The translations under genes were made by a program, and so were the position numbers. The notes under the pieces were generated by a model, which saw only the letters and a list, made by a program, of their open reading frames with translations, was not told the origin of the DNA and made no database searches. From Lentibacter algarum (GTDB lineage: Bacteria; Pseudomonadota; Alphaproteobacteria; Rhodobacterales; Rhodobacteraceae): DNA of 64,000 bases. Where the stretch lies: contig NZ_CP158687.1 of assembly GCF_040580765.1 (NCBI RefSeq), positions 2,294,001-2,358,000 of the forward strand, read 5' to 3'. Positions 18,963 through 27,289 of this stretch are shown here, piece by piece; position 1 is the first letter of the stretch, and each line of letters begins with the position of its first letter.

Positions 18963-19529
18963 TTACAGCAACTCCACCGCCTCACTCAGTTGCTCCGCAT
19001 TCACGTCGATATACCGCTGAGTAGTCGATATATGCGAATGTCCCGCCAACTCGGCCAGCAAGCGCACACCCACCCCTTTGTTGGCCAACCTCGTGATGTA
19101 AGTGCGTCTTCCCGAATGGCTTGAAGCATCCTTGAGCCCCACAGCCTTGTAGATGTCCAAGAACAGCTGACACATTGTGTTTGCTGAGAAGTGCCCGCCC
19201 TTTTGGCTCTCGAACAGTGGGCGCTGTGGATTGCCCAAGTATTTGATCGCACCATAGTCTCCAAGCGCCTTACGAAGCCGCTGGTTCAAATACACCGTGC
19301 GTGTGTGCCCGCCTTTGCTTTGTGCTGCGCTGAGGATGAACTGCTCACGCACGTTGCCTGCCTCATCAAACACATTGCCGACTGTGAGAGCGGCAATCTC
19401 CTTGGCCCTTAACCCTGCGTAGAAGCTAGTGAGTATGATTGTCTCATCACGTGTTGGATGACGACGGCTGCGGCAGTATTGTATAACCCTGCGCAGTTGC
19501 GCCTCGTTCAATGTCTGTGCTTGGCGCAT
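18963..19529 (-). CDS. Compact tyrosine recombinase
   Basis: A 188-residue protein consisting almost only of a catalytic domain. It has the arginine in YAGLRAKEIAAL, a complete HxxR box in SSHSGRRTYITRL, the histidine in LAGHSHIS and the nucleophile in STTQRYIDVN. The N-terminal core-binding domain of larger integrases is missing, as in FimB-type or plasmid-resolution recombinases. It starts a group of small genes with plasmid-like character (Rep-like protein, DUF3768, DUF6641-like). It could resolve multimers or integrate this module. Confidence 0.88.
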   Translation of the reverse strand: MRQAQTLNEAQLRRVIQYCRSRRHPTRDETIILTSFYAGLRAKEIAALTVGNVFDEAGNVREQFILSAAQSKGGHTRTVYLNQRLRKALGDYGAIKYLGNPQRPLFESQKGGHFSANTMCQLFLDIYKAVGLKDASSHSGRRTYITRLANKGVGVRLLAELAGHSHISTTQRYIDVNAEQLSEAVELL

Positions 19530-19712
19530 GTGCTGATCCCCTCAAAACCTAAGCTTTTGTGTGCTTTGAGTATAAAGTCTGAGGTATTGGTCTTCCTACT
19601 GGAAAGACGCCTTAGATGAAGTCTATATTTTACAATGACTTACGCAATAATCTCATACTATGTAACTTCTATGAGGTTTTGTGCGACAGCGTTCTGCTCG
19701 CTGTAAATCGCG

Positions 19713-20516
19713 CTACTGCAACCGTTCAATCCGGCTCAACAACACCTCGCGTGAAATCTCGCCCACATGTGTGTGCGCAAGCACGCCGTCAGGGCCGATG
19801 AACAGCGTTACAGGCAGTCCCACTGTGCTATAATGCTGTGAGAGCATCCTACTGGTATCGATCAGCATGTGTTCTGGGCTAATACCCTTACCGGCTAGGT
19901 ATCGGTTAACATGGGCGGCAGTTTCACCTTGGGATGCCAAAAGGAAAATGACATCATCACGCTGCTCGGCAATTGTTACGAGCATAGGCAATTCGCGGCG
20001 ACAAGGCGGACACCATGTGGCCCAGAGGTTGATGATGATCGGCTTGTCTGAAGCGACGAGTGACGTCAGAACTAGTCTCTCACCCTCGATTGTTACCAAA
20101 GGTTCTACAGGCAATGCTACAGGCGCGCGGGGCGCAACATCGAAGAGCACCACTTGCCACACGATCACGCCTGCCCAAAGCGCCGAAGCAGCAGGTACAA
20201 AGGGCAATGACCGCCACAATGACCAAGCTGTAACGAGTACAACTCCAATTGCTGCACCTGCTACTGAGAACCCACCTTGCCAGATGGCAATAATGCGCCA
20301 AGGTTCTTCCGCAAAACTGGGCCAAAAGGCGATCACATGACTAAGCCGGGCCCCAATGAAGGCCCACAAGACGGTTGTACTGGACCAGCTGCTTAATGCG
20401 CGATTTTTGGTTACACGTGCGAAGATCTCTGCGACGACAACAAATACGACCACGCCGAGCAGTGCTGCAAAGCGTTCAATGCTGAGAACAAATGGGCCGA
20501 GGTCTATTGCTGACAT
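19713..20516 (-). CDS. Membrane-anchored TlpA-type thioredoxin with Lgt-like N-terminal domain
   Basis: 267 residues. The N-terminal 120 residues contain four or five hydrophobic helices, with a segment (GARLSHVIAFW ... IWQGGFSVAGA) resembling prolipoprotein diacylglyceryl transferase, but far shorter than a functional Lgt. The C-terminal half is a TlpA/ResA-like thioredoxin domain with the redox motif WCPPC and the cis-proline segment GLPVTLFIGPDG. It should act as a periplasmic thiol-disulfide reductase tethered to the inner membrane. It seems foreign to its plasmid-like surroundings. A role in protecting or folding a secreted protein is possible. Confidence 0.8.
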   Translation of the reverse strand: MSAIDLGPFVLSIERFAALLGVVVFVVVAEIFARVTKNRALSSWSSTTVLWAFIGARLSHVIAFWPSFAEEPWRIIAIWQGGFSVAGAAIGVVLVTAWSLWRSLPFVPAASALWAGVIVWQVVLFDVAPRAPVALPVEPLVTIEGERLVLTSLVASDKPIIINLWATWCPPCRRELPMLVTIAEQRDDVIFLLASQGETAAHVNRYLAGKGISPEHMLIDTSRMLSQHYSTVGLPVTLFIGPDGVLAHTHVGEISREVLLSRIERLQ

Positions 20517-20577
20517 GCCGACCGGGTATCAACACATGGGCGTGATTGCCAGCGTCAACCAGTCTATGGGTGGCTCT

Positions 20578-20916
20578 TCAATACTCCTCTGCCAGCATGA
20601 CGGTGAGCACCCGTGCAGTCACAGCAGGATCGCTTGGATCAGGCGAGTGCATCTGCAGGTCTAGATCGTAATAGTCAAACTTCCAAAAGAACGTGTTGCC
20701 GTTTAGCTTGATGGCCCCAAAGTCATGCTCCGCATATGGGTCGTTGTCTAGCGTGAATGCATCGAAGTCCTCTACGGCAATCAGCAGTTCTGTAACTGTG
20801 ATAGGGTCACAGGCCAACACGCCTTGAGTGAGTATCCAGCGACAATGATCAAGACGCCGCCGCGCCCGATCGTTAAGTGCAGCTATAATTGCTGTGTTTG
20901 CGTCAGGCATTGGCAT
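20578..20916 (-). CDS. DUF3768-family protein
   Basis: About 112 residues from the ATG at 20916 (MPMPDANTAIIAALNDRARRR), which overlaps the upstream gene's stop by 14 bp. The family pattern is clear: DHCRWILTQGV, FDAFTLDNDPYAEHDFGAI, FFWKFDYYD, SPDPSDPAVTARVLTVMLAEEY. Function is unknown. These proteins are common on plasmids and integrative elements of alphaproteobacteria. The frame is open upstream to 21042, but that part runs in another frame through the neighbour gene and is not family-like. Confidence 0.85.
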   Translation of the reverse strand: MPMPDANTAIIAALNDRARRRLDHCRWILTQGVLACDPITVTELLIAVEDFDAFTLDNDPYAEHDFGAIKLNGNTFFWKFDYYDLDLQMHSPDPSDPAVTARVLTVMLAEEY

Positions 20917-21367
20917 TTGCTGCTGCCTTGGCTGCCCCGGGTTTGATGCGTGGTTGCCGTTCTGCAACTTTGGTGATGGCCCCATCCAAATCCCCTTCCG
21001 CAGCTGCATTGAGGAAGGCATCAAGAACAGCTGCCACCTCATCCAATGACTTCACAAACACCGCATTGTTGGTGCCATCGGCTGCAATCACACGTGCTCC
21101 ATAACGACACTGAACATACCAGCCACTGTCTTGCTCAAAGAACCATGGGCGAACACGGCGATGCGTTTTGATCAGCTGTGCTTCTCCAAACTCATCCTTG
21201 ATCCATTTGTGTCGTTCAACCCGATGATCTTGCTTCTTGAGTACTGCCGCATGCACCAGCTTTTGTTCCTTAAGCCCTGCTACGAGTTTGTCACGTCTAC
21301 TGATGATGGGATCGCGTTTGGTGCTGCGATCAACTGTTTTGAATGTAAGCTTTGCGAGATGTGTCAT
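20903..21367 (-). CDS. Hypothetical protein, DUF6641-like
   Basis: 154 residues with a lysine-rich N-terminus (KRDPIISRRDKLVAGLKEQ) and a central RPWFFEQDSGWYVQCRYGARVI segment. The C-terminal tail is alanine-rich. The layout matches DUF6641-type proteins that accompany DUF3768 genes on mobile elements. No enzymatic motif is visible. It is probably co-transcribed with the overlapping DUF3768 gene. Confidence 0.6.
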   Translation of the reverse strand: MTHLAKLTFKTVDRSTKRDPIISRRDKLVAGLKEQKLVHAAVLKKQDHRVERHKWIKDEFGEAQLIKTHRRVRPWFFEQDSGWYVQCRYGARVIAADGTNNAVFVKSLDEVAAVLDAFLNAAAEGDLDGAITKVAERQPRIKPGAAKAAANANA

Positions 21368-21785
21368 GTGCGCTCCTTGCTGTTTGGTTACAGCTAAAGC
21401 GTATGTTCAAATGAAACATTGGACGACCGAAAAGAAAGTCAAGTATCTGAATTTATGAGATAATATTAGACTATGGGGTAATGCACAGATAAGTGCAGCA
21501 TTGGTCACATGTGTTCGCGCTTAATGATTGGCGTATAAAAAAGCAGCGCTCACACACCGACCCCGCGCCCACAAAAAAAGCGTCTAACGGTTTGCTCCGC
21601 TGACGCTGTCTTTCTGTTAAGTCTCTGTCTGTTTGATCATCTTCGTTTGAGCTAGTCTTGATGTTCTGTGTTCTTTTGAACCTTTGTTAGTTTGAACAAC
21701 AGCTCGTGAACAAGGATGTGCCAAGACCTGCGCCATTGGCATCTGTCGTGTTCAAACTGCTCAGGTGTTTGCTGTGCGAAGGGGC
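21368..21785. other. Non-coding stretch between Rep-like and DUF6641-like genes
   Basis: No supported gene. The AGCGTC at 21589-21594 and GACGCT at 21612-21617 can pair as a 6 bp stem followed by a T-rich run, a weak terminator candidate. The position between minus-strand genes is suited to a promoter for the DUF6641/DUF3768 pair. Confidence 0.35.
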
Positions 21786-22427
21786 TTAGCCACGCTCCAT
21801 CATCTGCAAATCACCGCTTGCCTCATATTGTGCCTGTTGTGTGTTTAATGCCTGTTGTGCCTGCTGTAGCCAGAGTGGGCTGGCTGCCCTTGAAATGCGA
21901 TGTGCTTGTTGTTGGGTGTAGTGCTCATTCAATGCGTGCTGTGGCTGCGGATTTGAATGCTCTGCATTCCAACTGAGGTTGTCTGAGATTGTGTCACTGC
22001 CCATGCGCCAGTATTCGTGCGTGACATAGCTTGTCACAGCTGCACGGTCTTTTACGGGCATGATCCAGTTTTTAACGAGTGGCGCTGTTTGTGTGTGATG
22101 CTGCGCCCAGATTGCATTGAGCAAACAGCACATGTGTTCTGTGTCCTGCAGTGGGCTTGGCATTACGAAGTGAACATGGAAGTTCTCATAATCCGCGCCC
22201 TCATGTGCAAAGCACCAGCGTGGCACGCGCATGTTCTGACGCTCAGCGGCTTTGCCATAGATCACGCGATCCACTTTGTTCCAGTAGCTGCGCAGGAGTT
22301 TGTTGGCGCTCGCTCTGCCAATGGTTCTGCCGTTCACGAACTTGAGCGTGCCAAACACATTCCAGTCTTGCGCCAGCAGATACTGCACCAATGCCTGTCG
22401 TTCTTGTTTGCGCTGCTCAAATCCCAT
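21786..22427 (-). CDS. HUH-type replication/relaxase-like protein
   Basis: 213 residues. The N-terminal strand WNVFGTLKFVNGR and the later ENFHVHFVMPSP segment form the two strands of a Rep-type nuclease fold, with an H-x-H metal-binding pair (HVH). A tyrosine-containing helix follows (VTSYVTHEYWRMG). The C-terminal third is glutamine-rich and low complexity. It should nick or bind an origin, and the iteron-like repeats directly upstream support this. It is short for a plasmid Rep, and an HUH transposase-like role is the alternative. Confidence 0.6.
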   Translation of the reverse strand: MGFEQRKQERQALVQYLLAQDWNVFGTLKFVNGRTIGRASANKLLRSYWNKVDRVIYGKAAERQNMRVPRWCFAHEGADYENFHVHFVMPSPLQDTEHMCCLLNAIWAQHHTQTAPLVKNWIMPVKDRAAVTSYVTHEYWRMGSDTISDNLSWNAEHSNPQPQHALNEHYTQQQAHRISRAASPLWLQQAQQALNTQQAQYEASGDLQMMERG

Positions 22428-22440
22428 GTGGTTCTCCGCA

Positions 22441-22547
22441 TGTATTTATCAACGAAGAAGGAAAACAGGGCAGAAACGGCAGTGTGAAGATTGGATGGAA
22501 AGCCTGATGGATAAATACGCCGGCTCAGCAGCGATGAGATAAATACA
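22441..22547. repeat. Iteron-like GATAAATAC repeats upstream of the Rep-like gene
   Basis: GATAAATACA appears inverted at 22441-22450, GATAAATAC direct at 22510-22518, and GATAAATACA direct at 22538-22547. All lie in the short space between the divergent Rep-like gene and the next plus-strand gene. Such spacing and position suggest binding sites for an initiator or regulator. Origin function is inference. Confidence 0.5.
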
Positions 22548-22573
22548 ATGCAAACAATGCATTGGAGGATTGG

Positions 22574-22900
22574 ATGAGCATAAGACTATTGGAACACATG
22601 CGCGATGAGTTGATAGCAACGGGCATTGTGCAGAACACACCGGAGTTCTGCCACAGTTGGCTGGGACGCAGTGAGGGCTATATCCGCGTGCTGCGCTACC
22701 ACAACACGGAACCCAGTGTAGAAACCCTGAGCATTTGTGCAAGCAAGCTTGGGTATTATGCAGCGCGATTGGCGGCAAGTGATCAGCAAAATCATCAAGC
22801 GTGGAGTGAGCGTTTGGCAAACCTTAAGGCACTTTGTGACAGGGCCATAGCTGAGCAGTCAGAGGCAGTGTGGCGTGCGCCAGAACGGATGGCGGTATAA
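22574..22900 (+). CDS. Small hypothetical protein, DUF6626-like
   Basis: 108 residues from ATG 22574, preceded by GGAGGA at 22564-22569. A TTG at 22562 is in frame but lies before that ribosome-binding site. It reads MSIRLLEHMRDELIATG ... CHSWLGRSEGYIRVLRYHNTEPSVETLSICASKLGYYAARL, a helical pattern compatible with a small helix-turn-helix or accessory regulator on mobile elements. It lies divergently from the Rep-like gene across the repeats, so it may be the copy-number or repression partner. Function is not known. Confidence 0.65.
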   Translation: MSIRLLEHMRDELIATGIVQNTPEFCHSWLGRSEGYIRVLRYHNTEPSVETLSICASKLGYYAARLAASDQQNHQAWSERLANLKALCDRAIAEQSEAVWRAPERMAV

Positions 22901-22963
22901 TGCGATTTAATCATTGCAACGTCACTTATGACGTATCTCATCCGAAATTCCCCCTGCAGCCGC

Positions 22964-22986
22964 AAAAATCTGCGCTGCGGATTTTT
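22964..22986. terminator. Hairpin between small hypothetical genes
   Basis: AAAAATC (22964-22970) pairs perfectly with GATTTTT (22980-22986) around a GC-rich centre. It follows the stop at 22900 and precedes the next ribosome-binding site (GGAGG before 23054). It is a plausible bidirectional terminator. Confidence 0.45.
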
Positions 22987-23053
22987 CTAGGGAAGTACTT
23001 ATCAAGTCTGGGTGGTCTTTTACTAACCCCACTCCCCTCAACTGGAGGCGCAT

Positions 23054-23416
23054 ATGACTGACCGCGAGGAACTACGCCGACTGATAGATGTGATTGAGAA
23101 GGCTTCAGCTAGTGTTCAGCTGGATCAAGCCATTGAGGACATTAAGACTTTTGCCAACACCACAAGCTTCTTAGCAAACAAGCTGGAGACACGCCTCAAG
23201 GGTGGCGCAGTAAAGGCAAAGAGCAAACCCAAATCACGTATTGGCAAGGCCATTGCACCACCGCAAATTCCCAAGCCCAATGGGCCCAAGCCACAACAGG
23301 CTGCGCCAGACGCTGCAGGTGGCGGCATGCCCTCAGCCCTATCAACTGCAACATCACAGGCTGACTACGACAGGCTAAAGCCGCAAGGGGCGCAGGGACC
23401 AATATCTGGCAGCTGA
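23054..23416 (+). CDS. Small hypothetical protein
   Basis: 120 residues from an ATG with a good ribosome-binding site (CTGGAGGCGCAT). The first half is predicted helical and acidic (TDREELRRLIDVIEKASASVQLDQAIEDIKTF). The second half is a basic, proline- and alanine-rich low-complexity tail (KAKSKPKSRIGKAIAPPQIPKP). I do not recognise a family. It closes the plasmid-like module. Confidence 0.5.
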   Translation: MTDREELRRLIDVIEKASASVQLDQAIEDIKTFANTTSFLANKLETRLKGGAVKAKSKPKSRIGKAIAPPQIPKPNGPKPQQAAPDAAGGGMPSALSTATSQADYDRLKPQGAQGPISGS

Positions 23417-23874
23417 ACATTGTGGGTGTCACACAGCGTCTGTGCGCGGGCTGTAAGCGGTGACTACGTTAGGTCTGCGCTCAGTGTAGCGAGCAACTAG
23501 GGTTACTGCGCTACGCTGCTTTTTGGATGGAAACAAACATATATTGAGTTCATGAAGACTTGTAATTTTTGGTTGAAGGTCTGGCAGAGAGGTATGCCTT
23601 AGAAGGTGACTTCTTAAACTTTTGCAAAGCGGTCGTTGGTCCAAGACGCAGCGAACGGCGAGAAAGAGCCCACAGCAGAAGTGCCAAAATCTTGCTGCGT
23701 GCGCATGCAGCACGAGAACCTGCTGCGCCGCCGCAAAATCGTCGCCGCATCGCAGAGGTGGATGCGGTCATTCGGGCATTAGGCAGCGATTCTGAAGTCC
23801 TGAATTCACACACTGCGGGAGGGAGTGTCATGAATTTTGTGTATCTGGCCGACCCATGCGGGTTTCAGATATTG
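23417..23874. other. Junction region, no supported gene
   Basis: Open frames here are short or overlap the transposase relic and match no family I recognise. The stretch links the plasmid-like module to the IS256 relic and the catabolic island, and probably records a past rearrangement. Confidence 0.35.
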
Positions 23875-24587
23875 TCACGCGCTGAAGCGATCCTCGAACA
23901 TGATAGCGAAATGATTGCGGGCGGCAAACCATTCTCGGACATTGCGGCCTCCTCTCGCGAAGTTGCGGATGGCCAGGTAGATCAGCTTTGTCGCGGCTTT
24001 TTCGGTTGAGAATGAGCCGCGGGTCTTGATGGATTTGCGGATCACACGGTTCAGGCTCTCGATAGCATTGGTCGTGTAGATGATCTTGCGGATCGCCGGA
24101 TCGCCGGATCGAAGGCGAAGAACGGGATCACCTCCTGCCACGCTCGCCGCCATGCCGGAGCGATTCTGGCATATTTTCCGGCCCATTTTTCCTCGAAGGC
24201 ATCCAGTTCCGCAGCCGCCAGATCGGCTGTGGCGGCCCCGTAAATCAGGCGTAGATCGGCGGCTACAACCTGGCGGTCTTTCCATGCGTAGAAGTTCAGA
24301 GAATGGCGTCCAGATGCACGATGCAGTCTGGACCGCGGCACCGGGAAAGGCAACTCGCCGTCCCGGCCCTTCAGGCGCTTGGCTGACGTGCCGTTGCGCC
24401 GGTTGGGCTGACTCGGTGGCGCGTCCTTGCCGTCCTCCTGGCCCAGATGGGCCGTCAGCTCCGCGCCTAACATGCGTTCCATCAGCTTGATCTGCAGCTC
24501 TTTCATCAACCCGGCGTCGCCAAGCAGATCTTCAGGCCGCTCGCAGCCCTTCAGCCGTTCGTCCAGTAATTCCTTGGAAATCGTCAT
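23875..24587 (-). pseudogene. IS256-family transposase, internally deleted and frameshifted
   Basis: The N-terminus (MTISKELLDERLKG ... LMKELQIKLMERMLGAELTAHLG) and the C-terminal half (WKDRQVVAADLRLIYGA, WRRAWQEVIPFFAFDPAIR, IYTTNAIESLNRVIRK, FAIMFEDRF) are clearly IS256. The central section with the first catalytic aspartates is missing. Intact proteins have about 400 residues; 238 codons remain. A tandem duplication of the octamer GATCGCCG (24091-24106) shifts the frame before IYTTNAIESLN. It cannot be active. Confidence 0.9.
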
Positions 24588-24724
24588 CGTCCTTGCTCCT
24601 CTCAAGAAGCATGGATCAAAGCGCAGTTAGACCGAAGATCGGACACTCTCCTGCGGGACTTTCCATACCACCTCTCTGATTGGTCGGGCTGGCACTTCCG
24701 GTCCCTTGGTTCTGGGATTCTGAA

Positions 24725-26200
24725 CTAGAGGAGGCTTCCGGGCGATCCAGCAATTGAGTGATAGCCTTGAAACTGAAGAACGCCCTCATAGCCAAAATTC
24801 CGCCCGATGCCAGATTTCTTGAAACCGCCGAACGGGCCATTGTTATCCATCGCCGAAGGCCCATGCGCATTGATAAAGCTGTAACCTGCTTCGATGCGAC
24901 GGGCGAGAGCGACCGCGCGATCTGTATCTTCGGACCAGATGGATGAGGCGAGGCCGAATTGATCGTCATTGGCCATGGCAATCGCCTCATCTTCCGTCTC
25001 GAACGGCAGGATTGGCAAAATCGGGCCAAATTGCTCGTGCTTGACCACCGACAGAGACGGATCAGCATTGAAGACCAATGTGGGGCGTTGGAAATATCCG
25101 GTCTCAAACAACTCCTGATCCGAAATTTGGCCAAGCTCATGCACATCTTGTCCCTTGGCGCGCGCCTCGGCGATCATGTCGGTGACCACTTTCAGTTGTT
25201 TGGTGTTGTTCATCGGGCCCATGGTGGTTTCCGGCAGCAATCCGTCACCTATGACTTGCGCATTAAGCGCAGCGCGAAGGCCTTCCGCAACTTCATTAAA
25301 GCGGGATCTGTGCACATAAAGCCGCTTCAGGGCATAACAAATCTGACCGGTCGACATAAACGCCGCACGATAAAGCCGCTGAAACGCGTCGCCCGACAGG
25401 TCGGCATCGTGGCAAACGATACCAGCATCGTTGCCGCCGAGTTCAAGAGTTACCGGTGTGATGTTCTCGGCCGCTACTTTCATGACATGGCGGCCAACGT
25501 CGACGGAGCCGGTGAAGTTTACATACCGGACATGTCGATGGCCAATAATTGCATCGCCGATCTGGCTGGCTGATCCGGTGACGATATTCACGACACCCGG
25601 GGGCAGCATTTCTGCGACTCTCTGCAAGGTCAGCGCGGGAGCCAATGCTGAATTGGCCGATGGTTTCACGACAACCGTATTGCCTGCCATCAACGCTTGT
25701 GGAAGCTTTGCGCCCAGAATGGCCAGAGGCCAGTTCCAAGGCACAACCAAGGCGGCAACCCCGCGCGGCTGGCGGGTGATGATTGTGTCATTTGGCGCAG
25801 CCTTGATGAGTTCATCCTGCGCCAGACGCTCGCCATAGTTGGCGCACTGCAAGAACCGTTCGCCAAGGCGGCTGATTTCGAGGCGGGTTTCGAACAGGAT
25901 CTTGCCGTGCTCGCGCGTGAAAACTTTGGCCCGGGCCTCGACCTCTTCCATGTTTTGCGTAATGGCTGCGGCGACTTTGCGTAACATATCGGCGCGTTCG
26001 CTGTAACTAAACGCCGCCCAGGCCGGAAAGGCGGCATGCGCGGCTTGCATGGCGCGTTCAACGTCATCAGGTGTTCCCGCCGCTGCACGCCCAACCAGTT
26101 CGGACGGGCGGGCCGGATTGAAAATCTCGTAGTTTCCGCCATCAGAGGCAGAACATGGCTCACCGTCGATGAAGAGTCTGGTTTCAGTTGCTGCGCCCAT
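24725..26200 (-). CDS. Aldehyde dehydrogenase (NAD(P)-dependent)
   Basis: A full-length 491-residue enzyme. It shows the NAD-site VVPWNWPLAILGAKLPQAL, catalytic glutamate in TLELGGND and SGIGRNFGYEG near the end. The usual catalytic cysteine region reads FMSTGQICYALKRL, with the cysteine present. It would oxidise an aldehyde, most likely one generated by the SDR or the P450, to a carboxylic acid. It lies on the minus strand, on the other side of the LysR gene from the plus-strand catabolic operon. Confidence 0.93.
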   Translation of the reverse strand: MGAATETRLFIDGEPCSASDGGNYEIFNPARPSELVGRAAAGTPDDVERAMQAAHAAFPAWAAFSYSERADMLRKVAAAITQNMEEVEARAKVFTREHGKILFETRLEISRLGERFLQCANYGERLAQDELIKAAPNDTIITRQPRGVAALVVPWNWPLAILGAKLPQALMAGNTVVVKPSANSALAPALTLQRVAEMLPPGVVNIVTGSASQIGDAIIGHRHVRYVNFTGSVDVGRHVMKVAAENITPVTLELGGNDAGIVCHDADLSGDAFQRLYRAAFMSTGQICYALKRLYVHRSRFNEVAEGLRAALNAQVIGDGLLPETTMGPMNNTKQLKVVTDMIAEARAKGQDVHELGQISDQELFETGYFQRPTLVFNADPSLSVVKHEQFGPILPILPFETEDEAIAMANDDQFGLASSIWSEDTDRAVALARRIEAGYSFINAHGPSAMDNNGPFGGFKKSGIGRNFGYEGVLQFQGYHSIAGSPGSLL

Positions 26201-26299
26201 GGTCCCGCCCTTTCAGGAATGAAATTGCGACCAGCGTAGAACGGCAGCGCGATAATAATCAGTCCTGTTTTTGCTATCGCGAAAAGAAAAAACTATCGA

Positions 26300-27193
26300 C
26301 TACATTGAGCTGACCCTCCGGCGAATGCACATGGCCAGCGCATCAGCCGCAGGTGTCAGCGGATGGCCAGCGCGGGTCATCAGCGCCAGTTGCAAAGGTT
26401 CAATCGTCTCGCGCACCGGTATGGAAGCAATCTTCCGGGCCTGTCCGAGCTCTTCCAGCAAGTGTCGGGGAAAGGTGCAAACCGCGCCCAGATTTTCGAC
26501 CAGAGACAGCGCCCCAAAATACGATTCCGACGTTGCAATCGGCCTTGGGGGCGTGTGGCCATTTTCAATAAAGGGTTTGCGAAAGATATCGCCAGGGCCG
26601 CCGGGGCCACCAATCATGATCCAGTCGGCATCTGTCAACTCGCCAAGCGATTTGGCTGCCAAATGCTTGGAGGTGGCGGAGGTTACGACATCTATCGGAA
26701 GTTCAAGCAGTGGCTCAACCGTGATTTCACGCGCCAAGCCTGTCGGTGGTGCCGGCCCGACAAGGATATCAACGCGCCCTTCGCGCAGAGGCTTCAAGGC
26801 TTCGGGGAACAACCCGCCTGTCAACCGCACGTCGATATTCGCGTGGGTTTTGCGAAACAAGGTCAATGCTCTTGGCATCACACGCACGGCGGCGAGCGGC
26901 GACAAGCCAACAGTCACTGCACCGACCTGTTCGCCCCGCAACTGCGCAACTTCTTCTTCGAGCCGCGACACTTCTGACGTGATCGTGCGCGCGCGGCGCA
27001 AAATCCGCTCTCCAATCTTGGTCAATTCAACACCACGCGAGGTGCGGGTAAAGACAGCAACGCCTAGATCATCCTCGGCCTGACGCAACGCTTGCGTGAG
27101 CGCCGGCTGGGACTTGCCCAGCGTTTTGGCAGCCCCTCGAAGGCTTCCTTGTTCCGCGATCGCGACCAGGATTTGAATGTGCTGAACCCTCAT
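26300..27193 (-). CDS. LysR-family transcriptional regulator
   Basis: 297 residues from the ATG at 27193 (MRVQHIQILVAIAEQGSLRGAAKTLGKSQPALTQALRQAEDDLG), a classic LysR winged helix, followed by a two-lobed inducer domain (VGLSPLAAVRVMPRAL, DILVGPAPP). Its subtype resembles GbpR/CbsR-like regulators of aromatic or sulfur metabolism, but this cannot be fixed from sequence alone. It is divergent from the SDR-P450-sulfatase operon, so it is the likely activator of that operon and possibly of the aldehyde dehydrogenase. Confidence 0.93.
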   Translation of the reverse strand: MRVQHIQILVAIAEQGSLRGAAKTLGKSQPALTQALRQAEDDLGVAVFTRTSRGVELTKIGERILRRARTITSEVSRLEEEVAQLRGEQVGAVTVGLSPLAAVRVMPRALTLFRKTHANIDVRLTGGLFPEALKPLREGRVDILVGPAPPTGLAREITVEPLLELPIDVVTSATSKHLAAKSLGELTDADWIMIGGPGGPGDIFRKPFIENGHTPPRPIATSESYFGALSLVENLGAVCTFPRHLLEELGQARKIASIPVRETIEPLQLALMTRAGHPLTPAADALAMCIRRRVSSM

Positions 27194-27289
27194 CGTGATA
27201 ATCAAATCTTATAGATGACGATATTTCAAGCCTTTTATTAATTGGCGCCGGGCATCACTCTTCAATACGAATTGAGAGAGGATCTGCGA
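27194..27289. promoter_or_regulatory. Divergent promoter region between LysR and the SDR-P450 operon
   Basis: 96 bp, AT-rich compared with its surroundings, separating the two start codons. It contains ATC and GAT half-sites (around 27200-27220) compatible with a LysR T-N11-A type site, but no unambiguous box can be defined by eye. Confidence 0.4.

Noticed and set aside
19713..20516. Functional prolipoprotein diacylglyceryl transferase
   Set aside because: The Lgt-like part is less than half the normal length and is fused to a thioredoxin domain.
23569..24009. A 146-codon plus-strand frame
   Set aside because: Its second half is the reverse of the conserved IS256 C-terminus, and the first half is arginine-rich with no homology pattern.
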